64,000 nucleotides of DNA from Allomuricauda sp. CAU 1633 (GTDB lineage Bacteria; Bacteroidota; Bacteroidia; Flavobacteriales; Flavobacteriaceae). The position numbers and the translations under genes were made by a program. The stretch's first letter is position 1. Every line of letters begins with the position of its first letter. The stretch spans positions 61,110 through 125,109 of the forward strand of contig NZ_JAFLNE010000009.1 of NCBI RefSeq assembly GCF_017313225.1, written 5' to 3'. This document shows positions 16,423 to 25,894 of the stretch, in pieces. The notes under the pieces were generated by a model. It was not told the DNA's origin, searched no databases, and saw only the letters and a program-made list of their open reading frames with translations.

Positions 16423-17871
16423 CTACTTATTAAACTCAGCGAATCCATCTTCTACACCTAAACGATCTATCAGCTCTATAGCTTCTGAAACCGATTTTGA
16501 TAAACCATCAATTTTGGACAAATCCTCTCCCCAAAATTCTGTGTTGGACAATACTTTTTCTGCTACTTGTTTATAATTGTTTTCCTGCCACACATCTGTA
16601 AAAAACTCAATGATATCAGTACTGTCCTTTAGTTCAATTGTTTCTCCATTCCAATTCCCTTTGTAATATCTTATTAAGCAAGCGAAGGCATAGGTTAAGT
16701 GAACCGGAATACGCTTTTTAGCAGAAATAAACTCAAGGATACTGGGTAATACCCGCACCTTAAATTTAGAAATTGCATTTAAAGACAGGCTTGCCAACAT
16801 GTGTTTAATAAATGGATTCCTAAATCGATCAAACACTTCGGAGGCAAATTCATTTAGTTCGGCCCTGTCCATGCTTAAGGTCTCGATGACTTCATCAAAG
16901 ACAATTTTTTGGACAAAATCTCCTGTAAAATCATCGTTTACTGTGTCCTCCACAGTTTTATTACCATGCATCAGAGATAACGCAAAAATAGAGGTATGTG
17001 CCCCGTTCAATATGCGAACCTTACGCGTTCTGTACGGCTGCATATCATCAACGATCTTTACATTCAGATTGGTTTTGTCAAAGGGTAATTTTCTGCGTAG
17101 GTCATCATCCCCTTCAATAACCCAAAGGAAAAAAGCTTCGGCAGTTACCAGCAATTTGTCTTCATATTCCAACTGACTGTTATAGGATTCAATTTCATCT
17201 TTTGGATATCCGGGAACAATTCTATCCACAAGGGTATTGTGAAACGAATTGCTCGTTTGAATCCACTCTTTGAATTCTTTTTCCAAATTCCAATCATCAA
17301 TGTATGTGAGGACAATTTCTTTGAGTTTATCCGAATTGTAATTTATCAGTTCACACGGAATGATTGTCAATCCTTTTGATGAACTTCCATTAAAATGCTT
17401 GAATCTTTCATACAAAAAGACCGTCAACTTTGCAGGAAACGAACTGGGGGGCTGGGAATTCATGTTGTCTGATGCCACATAGACGATACCGGCCTCTGTG
17501 GTATTGGATATAACAAATTCCAAGTTTTCTTCTTTGGCCAGATTCAAATAAGCCCGATAATCTGTATAAGGGTTTATTCCAAAGGCAATATTTGAGACCA
17601 ATTCTTTTTCCTGGATTTTCTTTCCCTTTTCTATTCCATTCATGAAAAGGGTATACAAGCCGTCTTGACTGTTTAGCATATCCACCAAACCATGTTCTAT
17701 GGGTTGAACAACTGCAATTGCACCTTTGTAATTTGCTTTTTTATTCAACTCCTGAAACGCATAATCAACAAAAGCGCGGAGAAAATTACCTTCTCCAAAT
17801 TGAACAACTTTAATAGGTAGCTCATCAGTGATACCAATGCTATTTCTCTGTAATTTTTTCACAGTAGGCAA
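16423..17871 (-). CDS. uxaB: Tagaturonate reductase (altronate oxidoreductase)
   Basis: A 482-residue mannitol-dehydrogenase-family enzyme that reduces D-tagaturonate to D-altronate with NADH. VVQFGEGNFLRAFVDYAF at the N-terminus is the nucleotide-binding start. DRIVPGYPKDE, KVRILNGAHTSI and FRNPFIKHMLASLSLNAISKF are characteristic of UxaB. The length equals that of the enterobacterial enzyme. It lies between the TRAP transporter genes and uxaA. Confidence 0.93.
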   Translation of the reverse strand: MPTVKKLQRNSIGITDELPIKVVQFGEGNFLRAFVDYAFQELNKKANYKGAIAVVQPIEHGLVDMLNSQDGLYTLFMNGIEKGKKIQEKELVSNIAFGINPYTDYRAYLNLAKEENLEFVISNTTEAGIVYVASDNMNSQPPSSFPAKLTVFLYERFKHFNGSSSKGLTIIPCELINYNSDKLKEIVLTYIDDWNLEKEFKEWIQTSNSFHNTLVDRIVPGYPKDEIESYNSQLEYEDKLLVTAEAFFLWVIEGDDDLRRKLPFDKTNLNVKIVDDMQPYRTRKVRILNGAHTSIFALSLMHGNKTVEDTVNDDFTGDFVQKIVFDEVIETLSMDRAELNEFASEVFDRFRNPFIKHMLASLSLNAISKFKVRVLPSILEFISAKKRIPVHLTYAFACLIRYYKGNWNGETIELKDSTDIIEFFTDVWQENNYKQVAEKVLSNTEFWGEDLSKIDGLSKSVSEAIELIDRLGVEDGFAEFNK

Positions 17872-17889
17872 AAATGTTTTATTTGAAAA

Positions 17890-19188
17890 TTAAACCCCAA
17901 AAACCTTAGGCAACCATAGGCTTAATTGAGGGAAATAAGTGACCAGAAATAAGGCTAAGATCATGACCAAAAACAAAGGAATCAATGGCCTTACAACTTT
18001 TTCAATTGTGGTGTTCGCTATTCCCACACCTACAAATAATACCGATCCGACCGGTGGCGTACACAACCCAACGCATAGATTCAAGACCATTATGATTCCA
18101 AAGTGAATTGGATCAATCCCTAATTCCGTTACAATTGGTAAAAAAATGGGGGTGAAAATCAAGACTGCGGGAGTCATATCCATAAAAATACCGACGAACA
18201 ATAAAATTAAATTGATAATCAATAATATAGCAATTTTGTTCTCAGTAATGCTTATTAAGCCTGTGCTGATGTCTTGTGGAATATTTTCAAAAGACATGAC
18301 CCAAGACATACTCATTGAAGCTGCTATCAACAGCATTACTATAGCAGTGGTAGCGGAAGAATCCAACAATATTTTAGGCAAATCATTTACTGAAATTTCT
18401 TTGTACCAAAAGCCTAAAATCAGTGTATAAAGTACGGCTATGGCCGATGCTTCGGTTGCGGTAAATATACCTGTGATGATTCCGCCTATGACAACAACCA
18501 ATAAGAAAAGACTTGGTAGTGCATCAATAAAAGTCTTGAAAACCTCTTTTAAAGTACTTCGTTCTCCAATTTTGTATTTTTTCTTTTTGGCCCAAAAATA
18601 GGCAACGGTCATTAGCAATAGGCCGGTTAATATTCCAGGGATATATCCTGCTAAAAACAAAGCGGCAATGGAAACACCTCCACTAGCCAAAGAGTATACG
18701 ATCAAAATATTACTTGGAGGAATCACCAAGCCTGTAGTTGCGGATGTAATGTTAATTGCAGCTCCAAATTCCTTTGAATATCCTTCTTTCTCCATTTCTG
18801 GACCCAAAATACTCCCCATGGCGGAAGCCGATGCCATTGCAGATCCTGCGATGGCTCCCATCAACATAGCTGCAATTACGTTTATATGGGCCAGTCCACC
18901 TGGTAATGAACCAACTATGGTCTTTGCAAATGCAATGAGCCTATGTGCAATTCCTCCCTTGTTCATCAACTGGCCGGAGAGCACAAAAAAGGGTATGGCC
19001 AGTAAGGCAAAGCTGTCCAACCCGGTTCCAATTCTTTGGGCTACCGTAGTAAACGCGTATAAAGTTGGAATACTCGCCATCATCGTCAATAAAGATGAAA
19101 TTGCTATACTCCACGCAACGGGCACCTTTATTAAGAGTAAGGTGATAAAACTCAATACTAGGATTAAAACAGGAATATATTCAATCAT
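17890..19188 (-). CDS. dctM: TRAP transporter large membrane subunit
   Basis: A 432-residue, strongly hydrophobic DctM-type protein with about twelve membrane segments. FVLSGQLMNKGGIAHRLI, GSLPGGLAHINVIAAMLMGAIAGSA and PVGSVLFVG are classical TRAP-M motifs. It works with DctQ and DctP in sodium-driven uptake of an organic acid, here most likely galacturonate or an unsaturated uronate by context. Its start overlaps the end of dctQ by eight bases. Confidence 0.92.
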   Translation of the reverse strand: MIEYIPVLILVLSFITLLLIKVPVAWSIAISSLLTMMASIPTLYAFTTVAQRIGTGLDSFALLAIPFFVLSGQLMNKGGIAHRLIAFAKTIVGSLPGGLAHINVIAAMLMGAIAGSAMASASAMGSILGPEMEKEGYSKEFGAAINITSATTGLVIPPSNILIVYSLASGGVSIAALFLAGYIPGILTGLLLMTVAYFWAKKKKYKIGERSTLKEVFKTFIDALPSLFLLVVVIGGIITGIFTATEASAIAVLYTLILGFWYKEISVNDLPKILLDSSATTAIVMLLIAASMSMSWVMSFENIPQDISTGLISITENKIAILLIINLILLFVGIFMDMTPAVLIFTPIFLPIVTELGIDPIHFGIIMVLNLCVGLCTPPVGSVLFVGVGIANTTIEKVVRPLIPLFLVMILALFLVTYFPQLSLWLPKVFGV

Positions 19189-19651
19189 CTTTTGTCAAGT
19201 TTAAAATATCCAGAACTTTATAAAATATTATGATAAGACCACTTATGGGAATTACTATGTACACCAACGCCAAAGGAATTTGTAACGATGGTGAGTATTG
19301 CTCCAACGTATAGGTCATGTGAACCAATCGAAAGCCACCGATTACCATACCGGTAAGGCAAAACAGAATGATGATGGCATTGGCCACTATTGAAAATTTC
19401 TTTTGACTTTTTTTGCTCAATCTTGAAGGGAGAATATCAATGGCGACATGCATTTTTCTACCCGAAACATAGGCAGCGCCAATTATTCCCAGCCATATCA
19501 TTAAATATCGGGCAAGCTCATCTGTAAATGAACTTGGTATGCCTACGAGATACCTTGAAAATACCTGCCAAAGGACGTTGATCACCATTACTCCCATAAT
19601 GACCATCAATACCTTTCCTAAAATAGCATCAATCTTTTGCCTTAGTTTCAT
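19181..19651 (-). CDS. dctQ: TRAP transporter small membrane subunit
   Basis: A 156-residue DctQ-type protein with four hydrophobic segments. LWQVFSRYLVGIPSSFTDEL and YLMIWLGIIGAAYVSGRKMH are hallmark sequences. It bridges the binding protein and DctM. It is placed between dctP (5-base gap) and dctM (overlap), so the three subunits are made together. Confidence 0.9.
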   Translation of the reverse strand: MKLRQKIDAILGKVLMVIMGVMVINVLWQVFSRYLVGIPSSFTDELARYLMIWLGIIGAAYVSGRKMHVAIDILPSRLSKKSQKKFSIVANAIIILFCLTGMVIGGFRLVHMTYTLEQYSPSLQIPLALVYIVIPISGLIIIFYKVLDILNLTKDD

Positions 19652-19656
19652 AAATT

Positions 19657-20625
19657 TTACTTCGTATTTTGAATTCGGTCGATAAGCGAATACATTTCTG
19701 GATTCTCTTTGTAGGATTCATACAGTTCTCCAACCATATCTGAAAATAAAGTTTTATCGGGTGTTATAATCTCAACACCTTCTTTTTGAACTGCTTCCAA
19801 GGCTTCTTTTTCGGATTCCATCCAAAGTTTTCGTTGTATTTTGACCGATTTGTCCGCTGATGCCCGCAGCCACTCCTGTTCTTGCTCAGTTAACCGATCC
19901 CATGTTTTTGTTCCTATGATCAACACATCTGGTAGGGCAGTGTGTTCATCCAACGAATAATACTTGCAAACTTCATAGTGCCGTGATAAATAAAAACTTG
20001 GTGGGTTGTTTTCGGCGCCATCTACAACACCTTGTTGTAATGAAGTATACAGTTCGCCCCATGAGATGGGTGTTGCTGCCCCCCCGAAACTTTTTACCAT
20101 ATCCATGGCCGTAATGCTTTCCATGACCCTTATTTTCATGCCCTCTAGATCTTGGGGTGTATGTACTGGCTTGGATTTTGTGTAAAAACTTCTACTACCT
20201 GCATCATAATAGGCAATTCCTTTCAATAGATATTTTTCGCTCTCGGTCAGTAATTCTTTGCCTATTGGGCCGTCCAATACCCGAAATGAATGTTCCCTAT
20301 CCCTAAATAAATAGGGCAGCCCAAAGACTTTTAATTTTGGGGAAAAATTTTCAAGCACGCCAACGGAAACTTTGGTCATATCCAAACTTCCTACCTGTAA
20401 AAGTTCCACACATTGTCTTTCCGAGCCTAGCTGCTGACTAGGATAAATCTCTAGCTTCAGCTTTCCTCCCGATCTTTCAACTAAATCCTCGCCTAACAAT
20501 ACCATGGCCTTGTGTACCGAATGGTTCACATCCAGACCATGTGCCAGTTTCAAGGTTTTTGAGCCTTCTTCTTTACCACAAGAGAGGCAAAGGAGTGTTA
20601 TTACAATGACAGCTATTTTATTCAT
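19657..20625 (-). CDS. dctP: TRAP transporter substrate-binding lipoprotein
   Basis: A 322-residue DctP-type binding protein carrying a lipoprotein signal (VITLLCLSC, Cys16), so it is membrane-anchored rather than freely periplasmic. LKLAHGLDVNHSVHKA, YPSQQLGSERQCVELLQ, MKIRVMESITAMDMVKSFG (the conserved arginine that holds the carboxylate) and GVVDGAENNPPSF are typical. Context suggests galacturonate or its lyase product as ligand. It overlaps the aldolase gene by four bases (ATGA). Confidence 0.9.
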   Translation of the reverse strand: MNKIAVIVITLLCLSCGKEEGSKTLKLAHGLDVNHSVHKAMVLLGEDLVERSGGKLKLEIYPSQQLGSERQCVELLQVGSLDMTKVSVGVLENFSPKLKVFGLPYLFRDREHSFRVLDGPIGKELLTESEKYLLKGIAYYDAGSRSFYTKSKPVHTPQDLEGMKIRVMESITAMDMVKSFGGAATPISWGELYTSLQQGVVDGAENNPPSFYLSRHYEVCKYYSLDEHTALPDVLIIGTKTWDRLTEQEQEWLRASADKSVKIQRKLWMESEKEALEAVQKEGVEIITPDKTLFSDMVGELYESYKENPEMYSLIDRIQNTK

Positions 20626-21287
20626 TTTCGTATACTATTGATAATAGTCATAACTTCTTTCACCTTATTCTCCAACAAGTTATAATTTTTATCGGCAACA
20701 ATTTCCTTGGTGATAAGTTTTGATCCCATACCCACGCATGTAGCACCAGCATCAAACCATGCCTTTAAATTTTCTTCGGAAGTATCTACACCGCCAGTTG
20801 GCATTATCTTGGTCCAAGGTTGGGGTGCTTTGGCCGCTTTAATAAATCCTGGGCCATAAACATCACCAGGAAAAAGTTTTACGACCTCACAGCCATATTC
20901 TTCTGCCTTGGCGATTTCTGTTAGCGATCCACAACCGGGAGACCATAGTATTTTTTTTCTATTACAAACAATGGCTATATCTTCTCGAAAGACAGGGGTG
21001 ACAACAAAGCTGGCCCCAATATTCATATAGTGGGATGCCGTGGCAGCATCCGTGACAGAACCCACACCTAGAATCATATCAGGGCAATTAACAGCACAAT
21101 ATTTGCTTAGTTCATTAAAAACTTCTTGTGCAAACAGGCCTCGATGGGTAAATTCCAAGAGTCTTGCTCCACCATCATAACATGCTTTCACTACATTTTT
21201 TGCAATGTCTATATCCTGATGGTAAAACAGTGGCACCAGCCCTGTTTTTTCCATCACTTGAACGACTTCAATCCTTGAAAACCTCAT
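20622..21287 (-). CDS. eda: 2-keto-3-deoxy-6-phosphogluconate aldolase
   Basis: A 221-residue class I aldolase that splits KDPG into pyruvate and glyceraldehyde-3-phosphate. LEFTHRG, the Schiff-base lysine in CEVVKLFPGDVYGPGFIKA, and IMPTGGVDTSEENLKAWFDAG are visible. It completes the route from uronates into central metabolism together with the KDG kinase just upstream. A second, diverged aldolase lies at 59951-60583. Confidence 0.93.
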   Translation of the reverse strand: MRFSRIEVVQVMEKTGLVPLFYHQDIDIAKNVVKACYDGGARLLEFTHRGLFAQEVFNELSKYCAVNCPDMILGVGSVTDAATASHYMNIGASFVVTPVFREDIAIVCNRKKILWSPGCGSLTEIAKAEEYGCEVVKLFPGDVYGPGFIKAAKAPQPWTKIMPTGGVDTSEENLKAWFDAGATCVGMGSKLITKEIVADKNYNLLENKVKEVMTIINSIRK

Positions 21288-21299
21288 TTTCTTTGCTAA

Positions 21300-22346
21300 T
21301 TATCTAGCGACTCTTCCTGATGCGTCGCCACTCATTAATTTTTCAACTTCGCTTACTGTGGCCAAATTGGCATCGCCGTATATGGTATGCTTTAAACAAG
21401 ATGCAGCTACGGCAAAATCCAAGGCTTTTTGGTCATCATCTTTGTACGCATTTAAGCCATAGATCAGTCCTCCCATAAAGCTATCACCGCCTCCAACCCG
21501 ATCAACAATATGGGTAATTTGGTAGGTAGTTGATTTCACCATTTCCTTGCCATTGTACATAACTCCGGCCCATGTGTTGTGCGAAGCACTGATGGAACCC
21601 CTTAAGGTAGTAATTACTTTTTTTGCCCTTGGGAATTTTTTCATCATCTGTGTGCAAACAGACATAAAAGCTTCGGCAGAAACATCATGACCGTCTTTAT
21701 GAACATCTATGTCTTCTGGGTGAATGCCAAAGTGTTTATGGGCATCTTCTTCATTCCCCAAAACAATATCACAGTATGAAGTAAGTTCTGTCATGATTTC
21801 TTCACGTTTTGCATCATCACAATACTTCCAAAGCTTTGCGCGGTAGTTTAAATCGGTAGAAATGGTAATTCCCATGTCACTTGCAACTTTCACTGCTTCT
21901 ATACAGGCATCTGCAGCACTTTGGGAAATTGCCGGAGTAATTCCTGTCCAGTGGAACCAATGGGCATCTTTAAAAACGGATTTCCAATCTATCATTCCTG
22001 GCCCTATTTCTGCCATAGCGGAATGAGCCCTGTCATAGACTACCTTACTTCCTCTGCTCACCGCCCCGGTCTCCAAAAAATAAATGCCTAATCGGTCTCC
22101 GCCATAAGCAATATGGTTGGTTCCAACATTTCTTTTTCGCATTTCCATAAGGGCGCATTCGCCGATATCATTCTTGGGTAATCGGGTTACAAATTCTACG
22201 GGCAATCCATAATTGGCCAAGGAAACTGCCACATTGGATTCTCCTCCTCCATATATCACATCAAAACTGTTTGCTTGCGAAAACCTTAAAAATCCTGAGG
22301 GTGCCAATCGTAGCATGATTTCCCCAAAGGTGACCACTTTTTTCAT
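21300..22346 (-). CDS. kdgK: 2-keto-3-deoxygluconate kinase (PfkB family)
   Basis: A 348-residue ribokinase-like kinase phosphorylating KDG. FGEIMLRLAPSG is at the N-terminus, YGGGESNVAVSLANYG binds substrate, and DRVGGGDSFMGGLIYG carries the catalytic aspartate and anion hole. It lies 12 bases upstream of the aldolase gene. A paralog with different substrate-pocket residues is at 58944-59954. Confidence 0.92.
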   Translation of the reverse strand: MKKVVTFGEIMLRLAPSGFLRFSQANSFDVIYGGGESNVAVSLANYGLPVEFVTRLPKNDIGECALMEMRKRNVGTNHIAYGGDRLGIYFLETGAVSRGSKVVYDRAHSAMAEIGPGMIDWKSVFKDAHWFHWTGITPAISQSAADACIEAVKVASDMGITISTDLNYRAKLWKYCDDAKREEIMTELTSYCDIVLGNEEDAHKHFGIHPEDIDVHKDGHDVSAEAFMSVCTQMMKKFPRAKKVITTLRGSISASHNTWAGVMYNGKEMVKSTTYQITHIVDRVGGGDSFMGGLIYGLNAYKDDDQKALDFAVAASCLKHTIYGDANLATVSEVEKLMSGDASGRVAR

Positions 22347-22366
22347 TTTTATTTTCAGTAGTTTAA

Positions 22367-23770
22367 TTAAAAATTGAAATATTCTTTGGCATTATTATAA
22401 CTTATGTCGGAAACCACCTTGCCCATCAATTCCATATCTTTTGGCAATTCTCCACGGTGCATTTCATCTCCAAATAGATTACAGAGTACGCGTCTAAAAT
22501 ATTCGTGTCTTGGATAGGATAAAAAGCTTCGCGAATCTGTTAGCATACCAATAAAACAGCTAACAACACCTATGTTGGAAAGAGCATTCAATTGTTTGAT
22601 AATACCATCTTTTTGATCCAAAAACCACCACGAGGAACCATACTGCACCTTGCCTTTTACACTACCATCATTAAAATTGCCTATCATGGCTGCCATGATT
22701 TCGTTATCGGCGGGATTAAGGTTATAAATGATAGTTTTGGACAATTTGTTTCTGGAATCCAAGGAATTAAGGAATTTTGAAAGATTTTCTGCTTGGGAAT
22801 AGTCTCCAATGGAATCCCAACCCGTATCGGGCCCCAGTTTTGAAAGCATTCTTGTATTGTTGTTCCTAAGGGCCCCTAAATGAAATTGCTGCACCCATCC
22901 GAATTCATGATAAGTTTCGGCCAAGAAAAGCAGGAGTGCACTTTTAAACTTTAATGCTTCGGCTGGAGATAGTTCCTTCCCTTCTTTTTTCTTTTTAAAG
23001 ATGGAATGGATTTCATTTTCGGTGAAATCGGCATAAAAAATATGGTTTAAACCATGGTCGCTTAGCTTACAGCCATTGCTGTTAAAAAATTCAATCCGAT
23101 TTTTTAGGGCATCGCATAGATCAGTATAGGTGTTTATTTCAAAGTCAACCGCATTACTTAGCTTATCTATGTAGTCCAGGTAATTTGGTTCGTCTATCAA
23201 TATGGCTTTATCCGGTCTAAAGGAGGTGCTGACTTTTGCCTTGAAATCACTGTTTGTCAACGCCTTATGATGTTCCAAGGTGTCAACGGGATCCTCGGTG
23301 GTACATACCGTTTCAACCTTCATTTTTGACAACAAATTTTGGCAACTGTATGCTGAGGTGTTCAGTTTTTGGCTAGCCTCACGGTAGATGGTTGCGGCAT
23401 TTTTTTCATTCAACAATTCGTCTATACCAAAATATCGGCTTAATTCTAGATGCGTCCAATGGTACAGTGGGTTTCGTACGGTATACGGTACAACTTTGGC
23501 CCATTGTATAAATTTTTCCTCATCGGGGGCGTTCCCTGTTATATATTTTTCATCAACTCCCAGCGTTCGCATTGCCCTCCATTTGTAATGATCCCCATTG
23601 ATCCATGCTTCCGTAAGGTTTTTAAATACCTTATCCGTTGCTATGAATTCAGGGGATAAATGGCAGTGATAATCTATAATAGGCTGCTTGCTGGCATAAT
23701 TGTGGTAGAGTTTTTTGGCATACTCATTTTCCAACAAAAAATCGTCGTTAATAAACGGAGTCTCTTTCAT
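22367..23770 (-). CDS. uxaC: Glucuronate/galacturonate isomerase
   Basis: UxaC converts D-galacturonate to D-tagaturonate (or glucuronate to fructuronate). The start at ATG 23770 gives 467 residues, close to the usual 470. IIDYHCHLSPEFIA carries the metal-binding HxH of the amidohydrolase fold. RNPLYHWTHLELSRYFG, TTEDPVDTLEHH, FHLGALRNNNTRM and DSRSFLSYPRHEYFRR are UxaC signatures. An in-frame ATG at 23782 would add four residues. Confidence 0.94.
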   Translation of the reverse strand: MKETPFINDDFLLENEYAKKLYHNYASKQPIIDYHCHLSPEFIATDKVFKNLTEAWINGDHYKWRAMRTLGVDEKYITGNAPDEEKFIQWAKVVPYTVRNPLYHWTHLELSRYFGIDELLNEKNAATIYREASQKLNTSAYSCQNLLSKMKVETVCTTEDPVDTLEHHKALTNSDFKAKVSTSFRPDKAILIDEPNYLDYIDKLSNAVDFEINTYTDLCDALKNRIEFFNSNGCKLSDHGLNHIFYADFTENEIHSIFKKKKEGKELSPAEALKFKSALLLFLAETYHEFGWVQQFHLGALRNNNTRMLSKLGPDTGWDSIGDYSQAENLSKFLNSLDSRNKLSKTIIYNLNPADNEIMAAMIGNFNDGSVKGKVQYGSSWWFLDQKDGIIKQLNALSNIGVVSCFIGMLTDSRSFLSYPRHEYFRRVLCNLFGDEMHRGELPKDMELMGKVVSDISYNNAKEYFNF

Positions 23771-23786
23771 AATTTGTTGCATTGGA

Positions 23787-24572
23787 TTAGGCTTCGTTTG
23801 ATGGTTTTCCAATGGTGGCAAGAATACCTCCATCTACATAAACAATCTGACCATTTACAAAGTCACTGGCTTTAGAAGCTAAAAAAACTACGGTTCCTGC
23901 CAAATCTTCTGGGTTTCCCCAACGGCCGGAAGGGGTTCTACCAATTATAAATTCGTTGAAAGGATTTCCATCCACACGAATCGGTGCTGTTTGGGAGGTG
24001 GCAAAATAGCCTGGTCCAATACCGTTCACTTGAATGTTGTGTTTGGCCCATTCCGTGGCTAAGTTACGGGTCAACATTTTTAAGCCTCCCTTGGCGGCCG
24101 CATAGGCCGATACACTATTTCGACCCAATTCACTCATCATGGAACAAATGTTTATGATTTTTCCGCCTCCATTTTTGACCATTCGGTTTGCCAATAGTTG
24201 CGACATAATAAAAGGACCTACCAAGTCCACATCAATAACCCTTCTAAAATCTGAAATGGGCATGCTCAGTGCAAGCTCTCTTTTTATGATTCCTGCATTG
24301 TTCACCAAAATATCGATATTTCCCTCGGTGGAAACAATTTCCTCTACTTTTTTCTCGGCCAAAGCTTCATCAGTAACATCAAAAATATATCCGGAGGCTT
24401 TAAACCCTTTATCTTTATAGTATGCCAATGCACTTTCTAGTTTTGATGGAGTGGTACTGGTAATGACCAACTCAGCACCTGCCGTTGCAAGGCCTTCGGC
24501 CATTGCCATTCCCAGACCATGTGTACCCCCTGTAATGAGGGCCCTCTTGCCTTTTAAATCAAATAAGTTCAT
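23787..24572 (-). CDS. kduD: 2-keto-3-deoxy-gluconate/ketouronate dehydrogenase (SDR)
   Basis: A 261-residue short-chain dehydrogenase, KduD type, reducing 2,5-diketo-3-deoxygluconate to KDG. MNLFDLKGKRALITGGTHGLG starts the protein at 24572, with the cofactor glycines. NNAGI, the active-site SAYAAAKGG and the C-terminal FVNGQIVYVDGG follow. It begins 4 bases after the stop of kduI, and the pair feeds lyase-derived unsaturated galacturonate into the same KDG pool as uxaCBA. Confidence 0.93.
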   Translation of the reverse strand: MNLFDLKGKRALITGGTHGLGMAMAEGLATAGAELVITSTTPSKLESALAYYKDKGFKASGYIFDVTDEALAEKKVEEIVSTEGNIDILVNNAGIIKRELALSMPISDFRRVIDVDLVGPFIMSQLLANRMVKNGGGKIINICSMMSELGRNSVSAYAAAKGGLKMLTRNLATEWAKHNIQVNGIGPGYFATSQTAPIRVDGNPFNEFIIGRTPSGRWGNPEDLAGTVVFLASKASDFVNGQIVYVDGGILATIGKPSNEA

Positions 24573-24576
24573 GGTA

Positions 24577-25413
24577 CTATTTAAGTTCGTTAGGAGGACA
24601 AACATCCATATCGCTATAATCCAAGTTCTCACCCGCCATTCCCCAAATAAAGGAATAATTTGCGGTTCCTGCTCCTGAGTGGATTGACCATTCGGGGGAG
24701 AGTACAGCTTGATTGTTTTGCATAAAGATGTGTCGGGTATTTTGAGGCTGGCCCATAAAGTGGCAAACGGTTTGTCCCGCCTCTAAATCAAAGTAGAAGT
24801 AAGCTTCCATTCTACGTTCGTGCGTATGTGCAGGCATGGTATTCCAAACATTGCCTTCAACCAATTCGGTAATACCCATTTGAAGCTGACAGGTTTCTAC
24901 AAGGCTATTGACTATCAATTTGTTCAGAACACGCTTGTTGGCGTATTTTGTATCACCTAATTGAATTACCTCCGCGTCCTTTAATCCAATTTTTTTAACG
25001 GGAAATTCCTTGTGGGCAGGGGCAGAGTTAAGGTAAAATAAAGGCTGTTCATTCCCTAAAGCGGAAAATACCACTTCCTTACAACCCTTACCCACGTACA
25101 AAGCCTCTTTTTTGTCTAAGTCGAACGTAGTACCATCCACAGTCACGGCACCTTTGCCGCCTACATTAATTATCCCCAACTCTCTCCTGTCCAGAAAATG
25201 CTCTGACTTAAGATAGGGTATTGTTTCCAAAGTTATTTTTTTGGTCGATGGCATTGCTCCGCCAACAATGTATCTATCATACATTGAGTATGTTAACTGG
25301 ATTTGATCTTTAATAAAAAGACTTTCAATTAAAAAGTGCTTTCTTAATTCTTCTGTCCCATACCTCTGGGCATCTTCGGGATGGGAAGCGTATCTAAATT
25401 CTGAATTTGTCAT
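24577..25413 (-). CDS. kduI: 5-keto-4-deoxyuronate isomerase
   Basis: KduI (278 residues, same as the E. coli enzyme) isomerises 5-keto-4-deoxyuronate to 2,5-diketo-3-deoxygluconate. The start ATG 25413 is supported by the family beginning FRYASHPEDAQRYGTEELRKHFL. The cupin metal site is in MPAHTHERRMEAYFYFDL and WSIHSGAGTANYSFIWGMAGEN. It is the first gene of the ten-gene minus-strand operon. A LacI-type palindrome ends three bases upstream of the start codon, so repression would act within the leader. Confidence 0.94.
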   Translation of the reverse strand: MTNSEFRYASHPEDAQRYGTEELRKHFLIESLFIKDQIQLTYSMYDRYIVGGAMPSTKKITLETIPYLKSEHFLDRRELGIINVGGKGAVTVDGTTFDLDKKEALYVGKGCKEVVFSALGNEQPLFYLNSAPAHKEFPVKKIGLKDAEVIQLGDTKYANKRVLNKLIVNSLVETCQLQMGITELVEGNVWNTMPAHTHERRMEAYFYFDLEAGQTVCHFMGQPQNTRHIFMQNNQAVLSPEWSIHSGAGTANYSFIWGMAGENLDYSDMDVCPPNELK

Positions 25414-25415
25414 AT

Positions 25416-25435
25416 TTGTGTAATCGATTACGCTA
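25416..25435. promoter_or_regulatory. LacI-type operator before kduI
   Basis: TTGTGTAATCGATTACGCTA shares 17 of 20 bases with the perfect palindrome at 413-432, including the whole core TTGTGTAATCGATTAC. Its edge is three bases from the kduI ATG. The shared site suggests one LacI regulator for the rhamnose and uronate operons. Confidence 0.75.
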
Positions 25436-25894
25436 ATATAATAATAAAAGTTAAATATGATGGGATATACCAGTATGGGTTTGTACAAAATGATGAATAA
25501 TCCCAATTTATATTGGCTCATCCTTAAATTTAATTCAAATTAAAAAATTGAACACTTTTTAATGATTTAAAGTGCTTTTATTTGAGAGCAGTTTTTTATT
25601 GGTTTTTCTGTCAATGTCCATCTTTCCTGACATTTATAGACTTTTCTTATTTATGAATCGGTTAGCGTCATATGCTAAGAAAATAACCAATTGAGATGTA
25701 CCAATAATACGGGTTGAACAATGGTATAGGAATGAAAATAATTCCATAGTTGTCAGAATCTAAACAAAAAGATATGTATTTGTTTCCCTTATTGTCATTA
25801 AATGGACCAGCTTACTTGACGTGTAGGATGCATCTATTTACAAGGCTATTATTTCAAATTACTATGTACTGAATTAGGGCTTATAGTGGTAATT
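25436..25894. other. Noncoding region upstream of the kduI operon (459 bases)
   Basis: An A+T-rich stretch without a convincing gene. It must hold the promoter of the ten-gene uronate operon on the minus strand and the transcript end of the dehydrogenase region. I found no exact TAnnTTTG. A weak inverted repeat (TTAGC with GCTAA near 25661-25680) is the only other structure seen. Confidence 0.4.

Noticed and set aside
18668..19204. 178-codon plus-strand frame.
   Set aside because: It is the antisense of dctM, whose strongly biased hydrophobic codons keep the opposite frame open.
25414..25521. Extended N-terminus of kduI (hydrophobic stretch).
   Set aside because: KduI is cytoplasmic with a standard length of 278 residues from 25413, and the extension would include the operator.
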